A stretch of DNA of 33,995 bases from an uncultured Mycoplasmatota bacterium (GTDB taxonomy: Bacteria; Bacillota_I; Bacilli_A; RF39; UBA660), in assembly GCA_948467605.1 (NCBI GenBank), contig CAOKET010000018.1, forward strand, positions 1-33,995, read 5' to 3'. A program made the translations under genes and the position numbers. Below the pieces are notes generated by a model. It made no database searches and had not been told where the DNA came from. It worked only from the letters and a program-made list of their open reading frames with translations. Numbering within the stretch: the first letter of the stretch is position 1; each line of letters opens with the position of its first letter. Shown here one piece after another: positions 17,185 to 25,848 of the stretch.

Positions 17185-17213
17185 TTTACACTATATAAAA
17201 ATAATGTTATAAT
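17185..17213 (+). promoter_or_regulatory. Promoter of the 354/587-residue operon
   Basis: TTTACA (17185-17190), a 17-base spacer and TATAAT (17208-17213) form a near-consensus promoter. It diverges from the tRNA-Lys promoter and would start transcription near 17220, about 24 bases before the first ATG. Confidence 0.75.
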
Positions 17214-17243
17214 ATTCATCATACAAAAAAGGGGAATGGTATT

Positions 17244-18308
17244 ATGGAACCAAAATCTTTTGATGATATTAACAAATATATAGATGATATTATTGCGAAG
17301 AATTATTTTATAGATGTTAGTGATATTATAAAGGTATTAGATAAAAGTGATATTGGTATTAAAGAAAAAACTGAAATTATAAAAAGAGTTGATTTATATA
17401 ATAAAGAAGTAATTAGAATTTATGAAAGGGAAAATAAAATTCTTTCTAAACCAATAGAAGATGATGAAAATTATGCTGATTCAAATTATAGTAGTTTAAA
17501 TGAAGTTTCTAATACTAATACTATAAGTCCGAAAACTATAAAACTACCTACTATTAAAAATCATATTCAACAACTTTTAATTTTAACAAGTGAGAAAGAA
17601 TTTGAAAATTATTTAAAAAAATCTATTGATAAGTCTAACTTTGAAGATACAATTAACTTATTAATTGCTGATATATTAGAGAATATAATAACAATTAAAA
17701 AACTTATTAATGAGGACCTACTTACATCAGGTAGTAAGTGTATATTTTTTAACAGTGAATTAGATAAATTAGGTTCTATATTAAATGTTTTATATCATTT
17801 ACAGCATTATACATATGTAAGATCAGAAGATAAACACAATAAAATTGTTTACTTAACAACAGATGCGGGTAATATTAGTATTTCTAATGATTTAAAGGCT
17901 ATTCCTATTGAGTTTTATGATTCTATATATAATTTATTAATGTCAATACAAAATGGTGTATTTAAAGAGTTTAAACGTATTGGTACTGATTCTAATAATT
18001 TTAAAACTAATCTTTTACAGGTAAGAGAAAATTTTACTAGAGTTGTATTTGATAAATTATCTGATGATGTATATATAATATTAACTGTTTTTATAAAGAA
18101 GGTACGTACTTCTAAGGACTATTTGAATAATCTTAGAAATGTTGATACTTTATTAAATAGTAAACTACCTTATTTATATAGTCAGTTAAAGAATAATAAA
18201 GAGGAGTTTTTAAAGTCAAATGATCTTGTTACTGAGGCATTGTTTAGAAAACTTTTAACTAAGAATAAGGGGGAAGATATACGTGGAAAAATTAATGGAA
18301 AGCATTAA
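17244..18308 (+). CDS. Unrecognised 354-residue protein with a RelE-like segment
   Basis: No family is recognised for the whole protein. Residues 1-70 are charged and helical; 70-100 is a Ser/Asn/Thr linker; 100-200 is helical. Residues about 198-300 recall the RelE/Gp49 toxin fold: a beta strand (IVYLTT), helices, then LLQVRENFTRVVFDKL and YIILTVFIKKVRTSKDYL. The last two mirror the family order of a strand with a central Arg, the FRV-type strand and the F-x-K-K motif. This is pattern recognition only and would be unusual inside a longer protein. AAGGGGAATG precedes the ATG. It is the first of two genes with a 26-base overlap and has its own strong promoter. Absence of a small antitoxin partner argues against a standard toxin-antitoxin pair. 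Confidence 0.7.
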   Translation: MEPKSFDDINKYIDDIIAKNYFIDVSDIIKVLDKSDIGIKEKTEIIKRVDLYNKEVIRIYERENKILSKPIEDDENYADSNYSSLNEVSNTNTISPKTIKLPTIKNHIQQLLILTSEKEFENYLKKSIDKSNFEDTINLLIADILENIITIKKLINEDLLTSGSKCIFFNSELDKLGSILNVLYHLQHYTYVRSEDKHNKIVYLTTDAGNISISNDLKAIPIEFYDSIYNLLMSIQNGVFKEFKRIGTDSNNFKTNLLQVRENFTRVVFDKLSDDVYIILTVFIKKVRTSKDYLNNLRNVDTLLNSKLPYLYSQLKNNKEEFLKSNDLVTEALFRKLLTKNKGEDIRGKINGKH

Positions 18309-20046
18309 ATCTAGAATAAATACACTAGTAAATACTAAATACCCAAAACAGCAATTATTAGAATATTATATTTCTATACAAGAAAAAACTATTAGTAGTA
18401 CAGAATTAATAGTTGCCTATTATTTCGCATTAAATGATGAGATAGATATTTCAAAAATAGAAGAAGAGGTTTCATCTAATAGAGATTTGATTTATAGATA
18501 TATTGAATATATTGATGATTATTTTATACGTATTGATTCTAATAAATATATTTTTGATTTATCTCCATTTGAATCTACCCCGCTTTATGAGGCAAGATAT
18601 AGAAAGGTATTAATTAATATTTTTAAATCTATTGTTTCATCTAATGTAAATATAAGTGGTATCAATAAGACTAATGATAAAAAAGTCACAGTTAACATTA
18701 GTGTTAAATTAGATTCAAGTTACATAATTAGTGAAATAAATAAAAAATATTCTATATTAAGAAGGCAATATAATAAACTTTTCATTGCTGCACAAAACGA
18801 AATAAATGCGTTAATGGAACTAAATAACTGGTTATATAAACAAATGGATAATAATAAAATTAGTTATGCTCCAAATGATATTATAAATAAAATTCATGAT
18901 GATGAGATACTATATAATATATATAGAGTAATAACTTGTTTAAATAATGACTATTTTGTACATGTATATAAAGAGCATGAGGAATTAGCACGTAATAATA
19001 TATCATATTTAAGACGAATATTTAAGGAATTTGCAGGTGTTTCTAATATACCAGAATCTTGTATTAAAATTATATCGGAACATGGTGATATTAATTCAAT
19101 TATAAATATTTTAAATTGGCTTAAAACTGTTAAACTTAATATTATAGATTTTAGAAGTGAAGATGGAATTGTGGCTTTAATTAGTACTAATGATGCGGCT
19201 CTTTACTCTGTATATCAATTAATACAAATGGGAGTTATTACTGAAGACTTTGTATTAAAAAATCCATCTATATTATATGATACAGATATTATTAAGAATA
19301 AAAATAATGGTCTTTATAGTAGTATGGTAGAAAAATGTAATTTATTAGGACAATATAATCTTAATTTAAATAATACAGATATTGATGAAGTATTACTATT
19401 AGATATAAATTATATAGAGGGTATTATTAAACAATTTAATAGTTATGGTTTAAATAATAATTCTAAGATTTCAAAGAATATGTTTGTAAATAAAAGATTC
19501 TTTAATTATATAGATTTATTTATAGAACTTGGCTTATATGATTATATTAAGAATAATTTTAATATAATTGGTGATGATTGTGATAATATTATTAAAAGAA
19601 TATATGTATCAAAAATGATGAGATTAAATATATTTGATTCTAATGGTGAATTATTACCAAGGGTTATAACTGGTAATGGTTTTTATGTAGCAAATGATGC
19701 TTTAGATAACTATATAATTTCTGTATCTAATCAAATGATTGATAGTAATATCTTAAAAACATTAAATAATATGGATATATTAGATAGTAATTTTAATGGT
19801 GAAATAGATAATTTTGATAAACATTTTTCTATTGATATTGCTACTTATAGATTTAATGATATATTAATATCTAGAAACAAAGTATTAAGGAATTATAATT
19901 GGTTGAGATATAATCATCCAGAATATGATAGGTCATCTCTTTTGGAAAGTTCAATAATATATGGATCTATATTAGATATACCTAATGTATATTGCATTAA
20001 GGATTTATTTGATGAGTTTTATTCTTCAAAACAAAAAAAGATTTAA
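18283..20046 (+). CDS. Unrecognised 587-residue protein, second gene of the operon
   Basis: No family is recognised. It is soluble, with no signal peptide or membrane helices, and very rich in Ile, Asn and Asp. The first 100 residues (TELIVAYYFALND.. through YRYIEYIDDYFIRI) look like a winged-helix-like segment, and a central Lys/Arg-rich part follows. Later parts contain repeated short helical units such as LYSVYQLIQMGVITEDFVLKN and DLFIELGLYDYIKNNF, reminiscent of helical-repeat proteins, though no repeat consensus is firm. The start is a GTG with AAGGGGGAAG nine bases upstream, placing it 26 bases inside the preceding gene; the ATG 12 bases on has a weaker site. The stop is inside the terminator shared with ddl. 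Confidence 0.72.
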   Translation: MEKLMESIKSRINTLVNTKYPKQQLLEYYISIQEKTISSTELIVAYYFALNDEIDISKIEEEVSSNRDLIYRYIEYIDDYFIRIDSNKYIFDLSPFESTPLYEARYRKVLINIFKSIVSSNVNISGINKTNDKKVTVNISVKLDSSYIISEINKKYSILRRQYNKLFIAAQNEINALMELNNWLYKQMDNNKISYAPNDIINKIHDDEILYNIYRVITCLNNDYFVHVYKEHEELARNNISYLRRIFKEFAGVSNIPESCIKIISEHGDINSIINILNWLKTVKLNIIDFRSEDGIVALISTNDAALYSVYQLIQMGVITEDFVLKNPSILYDTDIIKNKNNGLYSSMVEKCNLLGQYNLNLNNTDIDEVLLLDINYIEGIIKQFNSYGLNNNSKISKNMFVNKRFFNYIDLFIELGLYDYIKNNFNIIGDDCDNIIKRIYVSKMMRLNIFDSNGELLPRVITGNGFYVANDALDNYIISVSNQMIDSNILKTLNNMDILDSNFNGEIDNFDKHFSIDIATYRFNDILISRNKVLRNYNWLRYNHPEYDRSSLLESSIIYGSILDIPNVYCIKDLFDEFYSSKQKKI

Positions 20047-20053
20047 ATCTTTT
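20036..20053. terminator. Bidirectional terminator shared by the 587-residue gene and ddl
   Basis: The palindrome AAAAGATTTAAATCTTTT can fold into a 7-bp stem with a TTAA loop and supplies T runs on both strands. It contains the plus-strand stop codon (20044-20046) and touches the ddl stop codon (20052-20054). Confidence 0.65.
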
Positions 20054-21233
20054 ACCTTATTTTAGATTTTAAACCCTTACATCCTTTTAATCCATGAAAA
20101 TTAGATAGAATATTTGTTTCGAAAGAGTATGTTTTTCTAGACTTATTTTTATAATCTTTTATGGCAAGTTGAATCATTTCATCTAATAATTCACTATATG
20201 GTTGTTTCCATAAATAAAATGCAAATGATCCTGGTATTGTGTTTGGTTCATTTATATAAACTTTGTTTTTCTTTGAATCTATTAGAAAATCTAGTCTACA
20301 TAATCCAGATAGTCCTAATACTCTAAATACTTTTAATGCAATTGTTTCTATTTCATTAGATAATTTTTCATCTATTTCTGCTGGTATTTTTCTATCAGTT
20401 GATGCCATTCCTTTTAGTTTTCCTGTTTTTCCTTTTCCACCAGATACATATTTATCTTCATAAGTTAAATATGTATTTTTAGTAATTACTTCTTCTATTT
20501 GACTTAGTTTTTGAATATCGTAATTTCCCATTACACTTATATTTACTTCTCTTAAATTACTAACCATTTCTTCTACTAATATTTTAGAATCATATTTTAT
20601 TGCTTCTTCTATTCCTGATACTAATTCTTCCATTTTGTTTGCTACTGTTATTCCTACTGATGAACCTTGTTTTGCTGGTTTTACTATTACAGGGTATCCT
20701 AGTCTTTCTATTTCTTTTATTATATTATTTTTTTCTTTCATATAGTCTGTATCATAAAACCATACATAGTTAGTTACTGGTATATTATTTGCTTTAAATA
20801 TATCTTTTTGATATACCTTATCTTGTCCAACTACAGATCCATATATATCGCTACCTACAAAAGGAATACCTATGTTTGCTAGAAAACCTTGTAATGTGCC
20901 ATCCTCTGCTCCTGAACCGTGTACTATAGGAAATGCTATATCAATCTCATTTACAATTCTTTTTAATCCATTTACAGATTGAAGTACAAATCTGTCATCT
21001 TTTTTGTATAGTATTACTTCCTTAGCATATTTTTTAATATTATCCATGTCTTGATAATTTTCAATATCAGTAAGTAAATTCCCTATATACATTTTTTTGT
21101 CTTTTGAAATGTAAATAGGAATTACATCATATTTATCTCTATTTATATTTGCCATTGCTTGTACTGCAGTTATTATACTTACCTCATGTTCTACAGTTTC
21201 ACAACCAAAAATTACACCTAATCTTATATTCAT
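20052..21233 (-). CDS. ddl: D-alanine-D-alanine ligase
   Basis: Ddl joins two D-Ala using ATP to make the dipeptide that MurF adds to the peptidoglycan precursor. The 393 residues are slightly longer than usual. Motifs are VEHEVS at the N-terminus, HGSGAEDGTLQG, KPAKQGSSVGI in the ATP-grasp fold, and NEPNTIPGS near the Mg-binding site. The omega-loop region reads DKYVSGG, keeping the Tyr expected of D-Ala-D-Ala enzymes rather than the His seen in D-Ala-D-Lac (vancomycin resistance) ligases; this is a motif-level inference. It is last in a minus-strand operon, 16 bases after the MurF-like gene. AGGAGATGATATAG precedes the ATG. Confidence 0.95.
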   Translation of the reverse strand: MNIRLGVIFGCETVEHEVSIITAVQAMANINRDKYDVIPIYISKDKKMYIGNLLTDIENYQDMDNIKKYAKEVILYKKDDRFVLQSVNGLKRIVNEIDIAFPIVHGSGAEDGTLQGFLANIGIPFVGSDIYGSVVGQDKVYQKDIFKANNIPVTNYVWFYDTDYMKEKNNIIKEIERLGYPVIVKPAKQGSSVGITVANKMEELVSGIEEAIKYDSKILVEEMVSNLREVNISVMGNYDIQKLSQIEEVITKNTYLTYEDKYVSGGKGKTGKLKGMASTDRKIPAEIDEKLSNEIETIALKVFRVLGLSGLCRLDFLIDSKKNKVYINEPNTIPGSFAFYLWKQPYSELLDEMIQLAIKDYKNKSRKTYSFETNILSNFHGLKGCKGLKSKIR

Positions 21234-21249
21234 TCTATATCATCTCCTA

Positions 21250-22824
21250 TTATTTTTTAAATATATCAGGTAAATCATTTTCTAATAATACATATGTATT
21301 TTTGACCTTTAATCTTTGAAGTAAACTAAATGCCTCTTTTTCAGTATCAACAATATGAAGATGATCTATATTATAATTTTTTTCTAATATTCCTTCTTTT
21401 ATATAATCTGTCATATCATTTTTCACCAATATTATTTCATCACATATATCAACCATTTGGCATCCAAAATTCTTATTAATATTATAACTTTCCTTGCCAA
21501 GTTCAACCATACCTGGTGTTATTATGATTTTTTTACCATCCATAAGTTTTAAGGTATCAAGTGCCATTTTCGCACCTATTTCATTTGAATTATAAGCATC
21601 ATCTAAGAATGTTATATCTCCGTTTTGTTTAATTTCTAATCTATGCTCTACTGGTCTTACCATGACTGTACCATTTATTAATTCATTATTTGTAAGCCCC
21701 AGGTGTTTACCTAAAGCAATTGCTGCTAGTACATTATATATGTTAGGTTCTCCTAATAATTTTGTTTCTAGATGAATTACTTCATTTGTATTTTTAAATA
21801 TACAATCAAATGAAGTACCATCTTTAGAGTATTTAATATTTTCTGCATATACATCTGCTGATTTATCATATATTGCTATCCATACTATATTTACTTTATT
21901 TTTTAACTCATATGATGTTTGTAACTCATCATCTTTATTTAATACCGCTAATCCATCACTTGGAAGAGATTCAATAAGTTCAAATTTTCCTTCTTGTATT
22001 TTCTTTTGACTTCCAAATGTTTCCATATGTGCTTTTCCTATTTTAGTAAGTATTCCATATTTAGGATGTACTAAGTCACATAGTTCTTTTATTTCTCCTT
22101 TAAAATATGCTCCCATTTCAGCAATAAATATATCGTCAAATTTATCTAGGTGATTATTTATTGTTATTATAAGTCCATATGGCGTATTTAAGTTTTTGGG
22201 AGTTGGTAGAGCATTGTATTTTACATTTAATATACTACTTAAAATATTTTTACTACTTGTCTTACCATAACTTCCTGTAATACCTATTACTTGTAAATTT
22301 TTCATGGATTTTAGTTTTTTTAGTGCTTTATTTCTAAATGAATAATATACACATCTTTCAACTGGATAATTTAATTTATTTGATAATCCTACAATAAAAT
22401 ATATTAAATAACCATATATTGATAGTATTAGATAATATATATGTATATGATTTTGATTATAATTTAGTAATATAATTATTATTGGTATTATGTGTAGAAT
22501 AAATATAGTCACACATAACCTTTTTATTCGGTTAGTAAATACTAATGGTTTAATTAACTCCTCATTAGTATATTTTCTATAAATATATATTATATATAAA
22601 AAATATAATAGTGCAAATATTGCATAGTTGTATTTAAAATTAAATATAAATATTAATCCAATTAAGTCAAATGTAATAAGAGTTTTCATTTTATTTTTAA
22701 TACACCATTTTAAATATCTAAAACTTTGATCATATACATTTTGTTGTAAGTACATTAATGGTCTATTGACTTTGACAACTAAATATATACACCATGGAAT
22801 TAATGATAATAGAAATAAGTTCAT
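21250..22824 (-). CDS. murF: Membrane-anchored MurF-like Mur ligase
   Basis: The Mur ligase core begins at about residue 176 with the ATP loop GITGSYGKTSSK (181-192). It continues through the EMGAYFKGEI segment and the Mg-binding part, to the C-terminal domain beginning VRPVEHRLE and containing DDAYNSN, as in MurF. MurF adds D-Ala-D-Ala to the UDP-MurNAc-tripeptide. The usual soluble N-terminal nucleotide-substrate domain is absent; instead residues 1-150 form about four membrane helices. The position next to ddl supports the MurF role. The start shares its A with the hydrolase stop (TAATG), with GAGGTG upstream. Action on a membrane-bound or amidated acceptor is an alternative. Confidence 0.85.
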   Translation of the reverse strand: MNLFLLSLIPWCIYLVVKVNRPLMYLQQNVYDQSFRYLKWCIKNKMKTLITFDLIGLIFIFNFKYNYAIFALLYFLYIIYIYRKYTNEELIKPLVFTNRIKRLCVTIFILHIIPIIIILLNYNQNHIHIYYLILSIYGYLIYFIVGLSNKLNYPVERCVYYSFRNKALKKLKSMKNLQVIGITGSYGKTSSKNILSSILNVKYNALPTPKNLNTPYGLIITINNHLDKFDDIFIAEMGAYFKGEIKELCDLVHPKYGILTKIGKAHMETFGSQKKIQEGKFELIESLPSDGLAVLNKDDELQTSYELKNKVNIVWIAIYDKSADVYAENIKYSKDGTSFDCIFKNTNEVIHLETKLLGEPNIYNVLAAIALGKHLGLTNNELINGTVMVRPVEHRLEIKQNGDITFLDDAYNSNEIGAKMALDTLKLMDGKKIIITPGMVELGKESYNINKNFGCQMVDICDEIILVKNDMTDYIKEGILEKNYNIDHLHIVDTEKEAFSLLQRLKVKNTYVLLENDLPDIFKK

Positions 22825-23561
22825 TACTTCACCTCTTCACTTATAAGATTTCTTATTATATTATTTGTTTGTCCTATTCTTTCTAAATATGCATAATGTG
22901 TACAACCCTCGTATACTATCAATGCGGCATCTTTTAAAGTTGATTCAACTTCCCTAGCGTCCTCAAGACTAACCTCACTATCTAAGGTACCATAAATAAT
23001 AATTGTAGGGGCTTGTATTTTCTTACCATCTTCTAATAAGTCTTCATTTACTGCGTTTACTAGTATTTGTTTCATTATAGGAGTTGCATTTTTATAATCT
23101 CTTGACCCTATATGATTTTTTGCGAATCCTTCTAGTTTATTTAATCCAGGTACTTTTTTCATACTCTTTAATATTTTTACCTTTAGAGAGACTTTTTTAG
23201 TACTTTTTCTAAATGGACTTGCAAGCAAAACAAGTTTTTCAACACCATATTTTGAAGCATATTTAATAGACACTCTTCCACCAAATGAATGACCTATTAA
23301 TATATAAATTTTAATATTTAGACTTTCAACTAGTTTATTTACTATATCCGCATAGTCTTCTATTGTTAATGCCTTTTTAGGTTCACTACTAAGACCAAAT
23401 CCAGGAAGATCTATTATTAAAATATTACAACTATCTTCTACTGCTGGACAAAGGGGTTCCATCATTTTAATATTTTGTCCCCAACCATGCAGTAAGACAG
23501 CCCATTTATCATGACCGTTATCATTTAATAAATAATTTATTTTTATATCATCAATTACCAT
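22824..23561 (-). CDS. Alpha/beta hydrolase
   Basis: This 245-residue protein of the alpha/beta hydrolase fold has the oxyanion HGWG (25-28), nucleophile elbow GHSFGG with Ser92, Asp194 in YGTLDSE, and catalytic His222 in GCTHYAY. The full Ser-Asp-His triad is present. No signal peptide or membrane helix is seen, so it acts in the cytoplasm. It lies between a PAP2-like membrane protein gene and murF, with a 1-base stop/start overlap to murF. That placement suggests a cell-envelope role, but the substrate is not known. AGGAGG seven bases before ATG supports the start. Confidence 0.88.
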   Translation of the reverse strand: MVIDDIKINYLLNDNGHDKWAVLLHGWGQNIKMMEPLCPAVEDSCNILIIDLPGFGLSSEPKKALTIEDYADIVNKLVESLNIKIYILIGHSFGGRVSIKYASKYGVEKLVLLASPFRKSTKKVSLKVKILKSMKKVPGLNKLEGFAKNHIGSRDYKNATPIMKQILVNAVNEDLLEDGKKIQAPTIIIYGTLDSEVSLEDAREVESTLKDAALIVYEGCTHYAYLERIGQTNNIIRNLISEEVK

Positions 23562-23572
23562 AATAAAACCTC

Positions 23573-24016
23573 CTATATTGTATATAGTACTCCTACTATT
23601 ATACCTAAAATAATACCAAAGAATACTTCAAGGGGGTTGTGTCCTAATTGTTCTTTTAGTTTTTTAAACTCTCCTTTTATATCTCCTTCTATTTTTAATC
23701 CCATAACTATTTTGTTTAGTACTACTGCTTGCTTACCAGTTTCTCTTCTTACTCCACTAGAGTCGTATGCAACTATACATGTAAATACTAAGGCAAGAGC
23801 AAATATAGGCGTATTAAATCCTTCCACCATTCCTATTGCAGTTGCTACTGAGGAGGCTGTTGCACTATGGGAACTTGGCATTCCACCATTACCATTTATA
23901 AGTCTAGTAAGATTTATTTCTCTATACATAATTGTTTCAATTATAAACTTTATTACTTGTGATGATACAAGTGCAGTTAAAGGAATTAGTATATATTTAA
24001 AATCTTGTATGCTCAT
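23573..24016 (-). CDS. Divergent PAP2 family membrane protein (DUF212/YuiD-like)
   Basis: The 147-residue membrane protein has the family marks GGMPSSHSA, AYDSSGVRRETGKQA and LKEQLGHNPLEVFFG. The first and last recall the phosphatase motifs of the PAP2 superfamily, and related proteins are thought to handle lipid phosphates; activity here is unproven. Four helices are visible. The start is the ATG four bases after GGTGAT; an in-frame ATG twelve bases earlier overlaps that site and is rejected. It begins the envelope operon, followed by the hydrolase 11 bases on, then murF and ddl. A role in undecaprenyl phosphate recycling is possible from context only. Confidence 0.88.
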   Translation of the reverse strand: MSIQDFKYILIPLTALVSSQVIKFIIETIMYREINLTRLINGNGGMPSSHSATASSVATAIGMVEGFNTPIFALALVFTCIVAYDSSGVRRETGKQAVVLNKIVMGLKIEGDIKGEFKKLKEQLGHNPLEVFFGIILGIIVGVLYTI

Positions 24017-24042
24017 TATTATCACCATTCTAATTATAACAT

Positions 24043-24070
24043 AAAAAAATACGAGTTTACCCGTATTTTT
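24043..24070. terminator. Terminator between the decayed surface gene and the envelope operon
   Basis: An 8-bp stem (AAAATACG/CGTATTTT) with an 8-base loop has A/T tracts on both sides. It follows the stop of the decayed surface gene on the minus strand and lies directly before the YuiD-like gene promoter region. Confidence 0.75.
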
Positions 24071-24087
24071 AAATAAATATAGAATTT

Positions 24088-24763
24088 TTATTTAATATTA
24101 ATCTTATTTGTTACTATTACTGGGCGGGCACCAGCGAGACTGTCGAAGTTCGCATAGTCACTGTACAAGTCGCCATCGTCATACACACCATACACGTTGT
24201 TAGTGTTAGAACCATCTGGTGTCATTATCCAATATATAGTTGAATTATTAGTTATACTTCTATACAATGTATTATAATATTCATCTGTTGTTATTAATCT
24301 TATAAAGTTTATATTAGTCCCACCATTATTTGTTAAACTACTATTTATATAATCAGTTAAAGCACATCTAGAAATTTCTTAATGCTAGAATCAATAGTTA
24401 CTGTACTACCATTTGAAGCATACATATTACAACCCCATTGAAGGATTAGTACAATATGAATTGTTATCTTGTAACCTATCATTTGCCTCATCAAATGGTA
24501 TTTTATATTCATCTAATACTGTTGTCCAGCCAGATGCATCATTTTTAATGTTTTGGCTTGAAAATAATGTTACTGTATTACTATCATTTCCACTGTTTTC
24601 TATTACGTACCAAGTACTTCCATATTTTAATGTTACTTGGTCTCCTATTACAAATAATGTCTTCTTTGGTGGCCTCGGTGTTTGAGTTACATTACCATCG
24701 TTCTTATCTATATCTACAGCACTTAAACCCTTTTGCTTCTACTTCTTTAGTTACTTTATAATA
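24088..24763 (-). pseudogene. Decayed surface/pilin-like gene, paralogue of the gene at the right edge
   Basis: Joining three frames gives a protein segment aligned end to end with the product at 33280. Shared blocks include ASGWT, DEY-K-I, NNSYCT, GCNMY, STV followed by SIKKF, YIN-SLT--GGT-IN-IRLIT, and a closing RPVIVT-K--IK. Frameshifts lie near 24724-24731 (extra T), 24433-24436 (extra base in a G run) and 24361-24370. There is also no start: the frame begins directly after the stop of the Rpn-type gene. GC content in the final part is higher than in the surroundings (GGGCGGGCACC). The original product was probably a secreted or pilin-like protein; only the C-terminal region remains. Confidence 0.85.
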
Positions 24764-25663
24764 TTAATTTAGCCTTTCAATTTCCTCTTTTGTTAATTGT
24801 GTACATTTTATTATTTTATTTATATCTATATCCTCTTTTAACATATTTTTGGCTATTTCAATACTTTTATTCTTTTCACCTTGTCTTTCTCCTTCAAGTA
24901 TTCCTTCTTTTATTCCTTCTTCTCTTCCAACTCTTTTTGCTTCACTCATCTCTGAGTTATGTATCTTTCTTAAATCTTCTTCTACTGACATGTATTCTCT
25001 AAATTCTGGACTCTTATTTAATTTTTCTATATCTTCCATATATCTATACACCACCTTATCTCCCTTAGAGATTTCTTTTAAATCTTTTCTCTCTAAATCC
25101 ATCATTATCAAGTATTTATTTTCTTCTATCTCTTTTTCATTCTTACTATACCATATTTTCTTATAATATTCCATATTCACATCATATATTATTAAGTTTT
25201 CTACATATCTTTTCCCACTCTCATCTTGTAATCTATATATCCTTATACTCTTATCATCATCTATTTCATAACTTAGGTTTATTTGTATTATCTTAGTATC
25301 TTCATTATAATCTTCTCCTACTAATGTATGATGAGAGTACACATCACATATATAGGCAGTATTTCTTGGGTGTACATATTTTTTATTGAAAGCATTTACT
25401 TCTATTTGTATTTTTCCAACATTTGTTGTTAGTAATGCATCTAAATATTTTCTTCTTACTCTTAAGTTTCCACTATTCCTTTCTATATTATTTATTATAA
25501 TATCTGTTATTTTTACCTTAAGTATGCTTTCTATTATTACTTTTAATATATCTTTATTACTCTCTTTTGACATTATTTCTTTAAAAGGGCGATCATACCT
25601 ACATGTATAAAATTTATTATCACCATTTCCACTATTATTTATATTTTCATTTGTATTATTCAT
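24764..25663 (-). CDS. Rpn/PD-(D/E)XK nuclease family putative transposase
   Basis: This 299-residue protein has the layout of the Rpn recombination-promoting nuclease group (PDDEXK_2). The N-terminus has the DRPFKEIM segment. The nuclease core follows with YLDALL (Asp75) and IQIEVNAF (Glu88), where family members often have E-M-Q. The tail is charged: repeated GREEGIKEGILEGE followed by a helical AKNMLKED..KI..CTQLTKEEIERL. Relatives cut DNA and raise RecA-independent recombination. A strong AAGGAGGT five bases before the ATG and a separate upstream gap indicate independent expression. It ends exactly where the decayed surface gene begins. No terminal inverted repeats were seen, so mobility is unproven. 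Confidence 0.88.
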   Translation of the reverse strand: MNNTNENINNSGNGDNKFYTCRYDRPFKEIMSKESNKDILKVIIESILKVKITDIIINNIERNSGNLRVRRKYLDALLTTNVGKIQIEVNAFNKKYVHPRNTAYICDVYSHHTLVGEDYNEDTKIIQINLSYEIDDDKSIRIYRLQDESGKRYVENLIIYDVNMEYYKKIWYSKNEKEIEENKYLIMMDLERKDLKEISKGDKVVYRYMEDIEKLNKSPEFREYMSVEEDLRKIHNSEMSEAKRVGREEGIKEGILEGERQGEKNKSIEIAKNMLKEDIDINKIIKCTQLTKEEIERLN

Positions 25664-25740
25664 ATATTACCTCCTTAATGAGGTTTAGTATATATGATTA
25701 ATACTACACATGTAAAACTACAGATATTTAATATATTATA

Positions 25741-25783
25741 AAAAGATATAACTAATTTTTATTTTTTATTAGTCATATCTTTT
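25741..25783. terminator. Terminator of the GT2-galE unit
   Basis: A long stem of AAAAGATAT and ACTAAT pairs with ATTAGT and ATATCTTTT across one A-C mismatch (9 + 6 bp), with an 11-base loop. It lies 66 bases beyond the galE stop and before the Rpn-type gene. Confidence 0.8.
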
Positions 25784-25848
25784 ATTTTTGGTATTATATT
25801 TATTCTAATATATAATGTTTGTTGTTTTAGAAATAATTATATTTGCTT

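Noticed and set aside
17244..20046. Classic type II toxin-antitoxin pair
   Set aside because: The proteins are 354 and 587 residues, far larger than usual, and no DNA-binding antitoxin is recognised; only a RelE-like segment is suspected.
20052..21233. Vancomycin-resistance D-Ala-D-Lac ligase
   Set aside because: The omega-loop region keeps the Tyr-containing DKY pattern of D-Ala-D-Ala enzymes, and no vanH or vanX genes are nearby.
24413..24761. Plus-strand frames of 67-90 codons
   Set aside because: They lie opposite the decayed surface gene, whose minus-strand protein blocks match the right-edge paralogue, and they have no ribosome sites or recognisable products.
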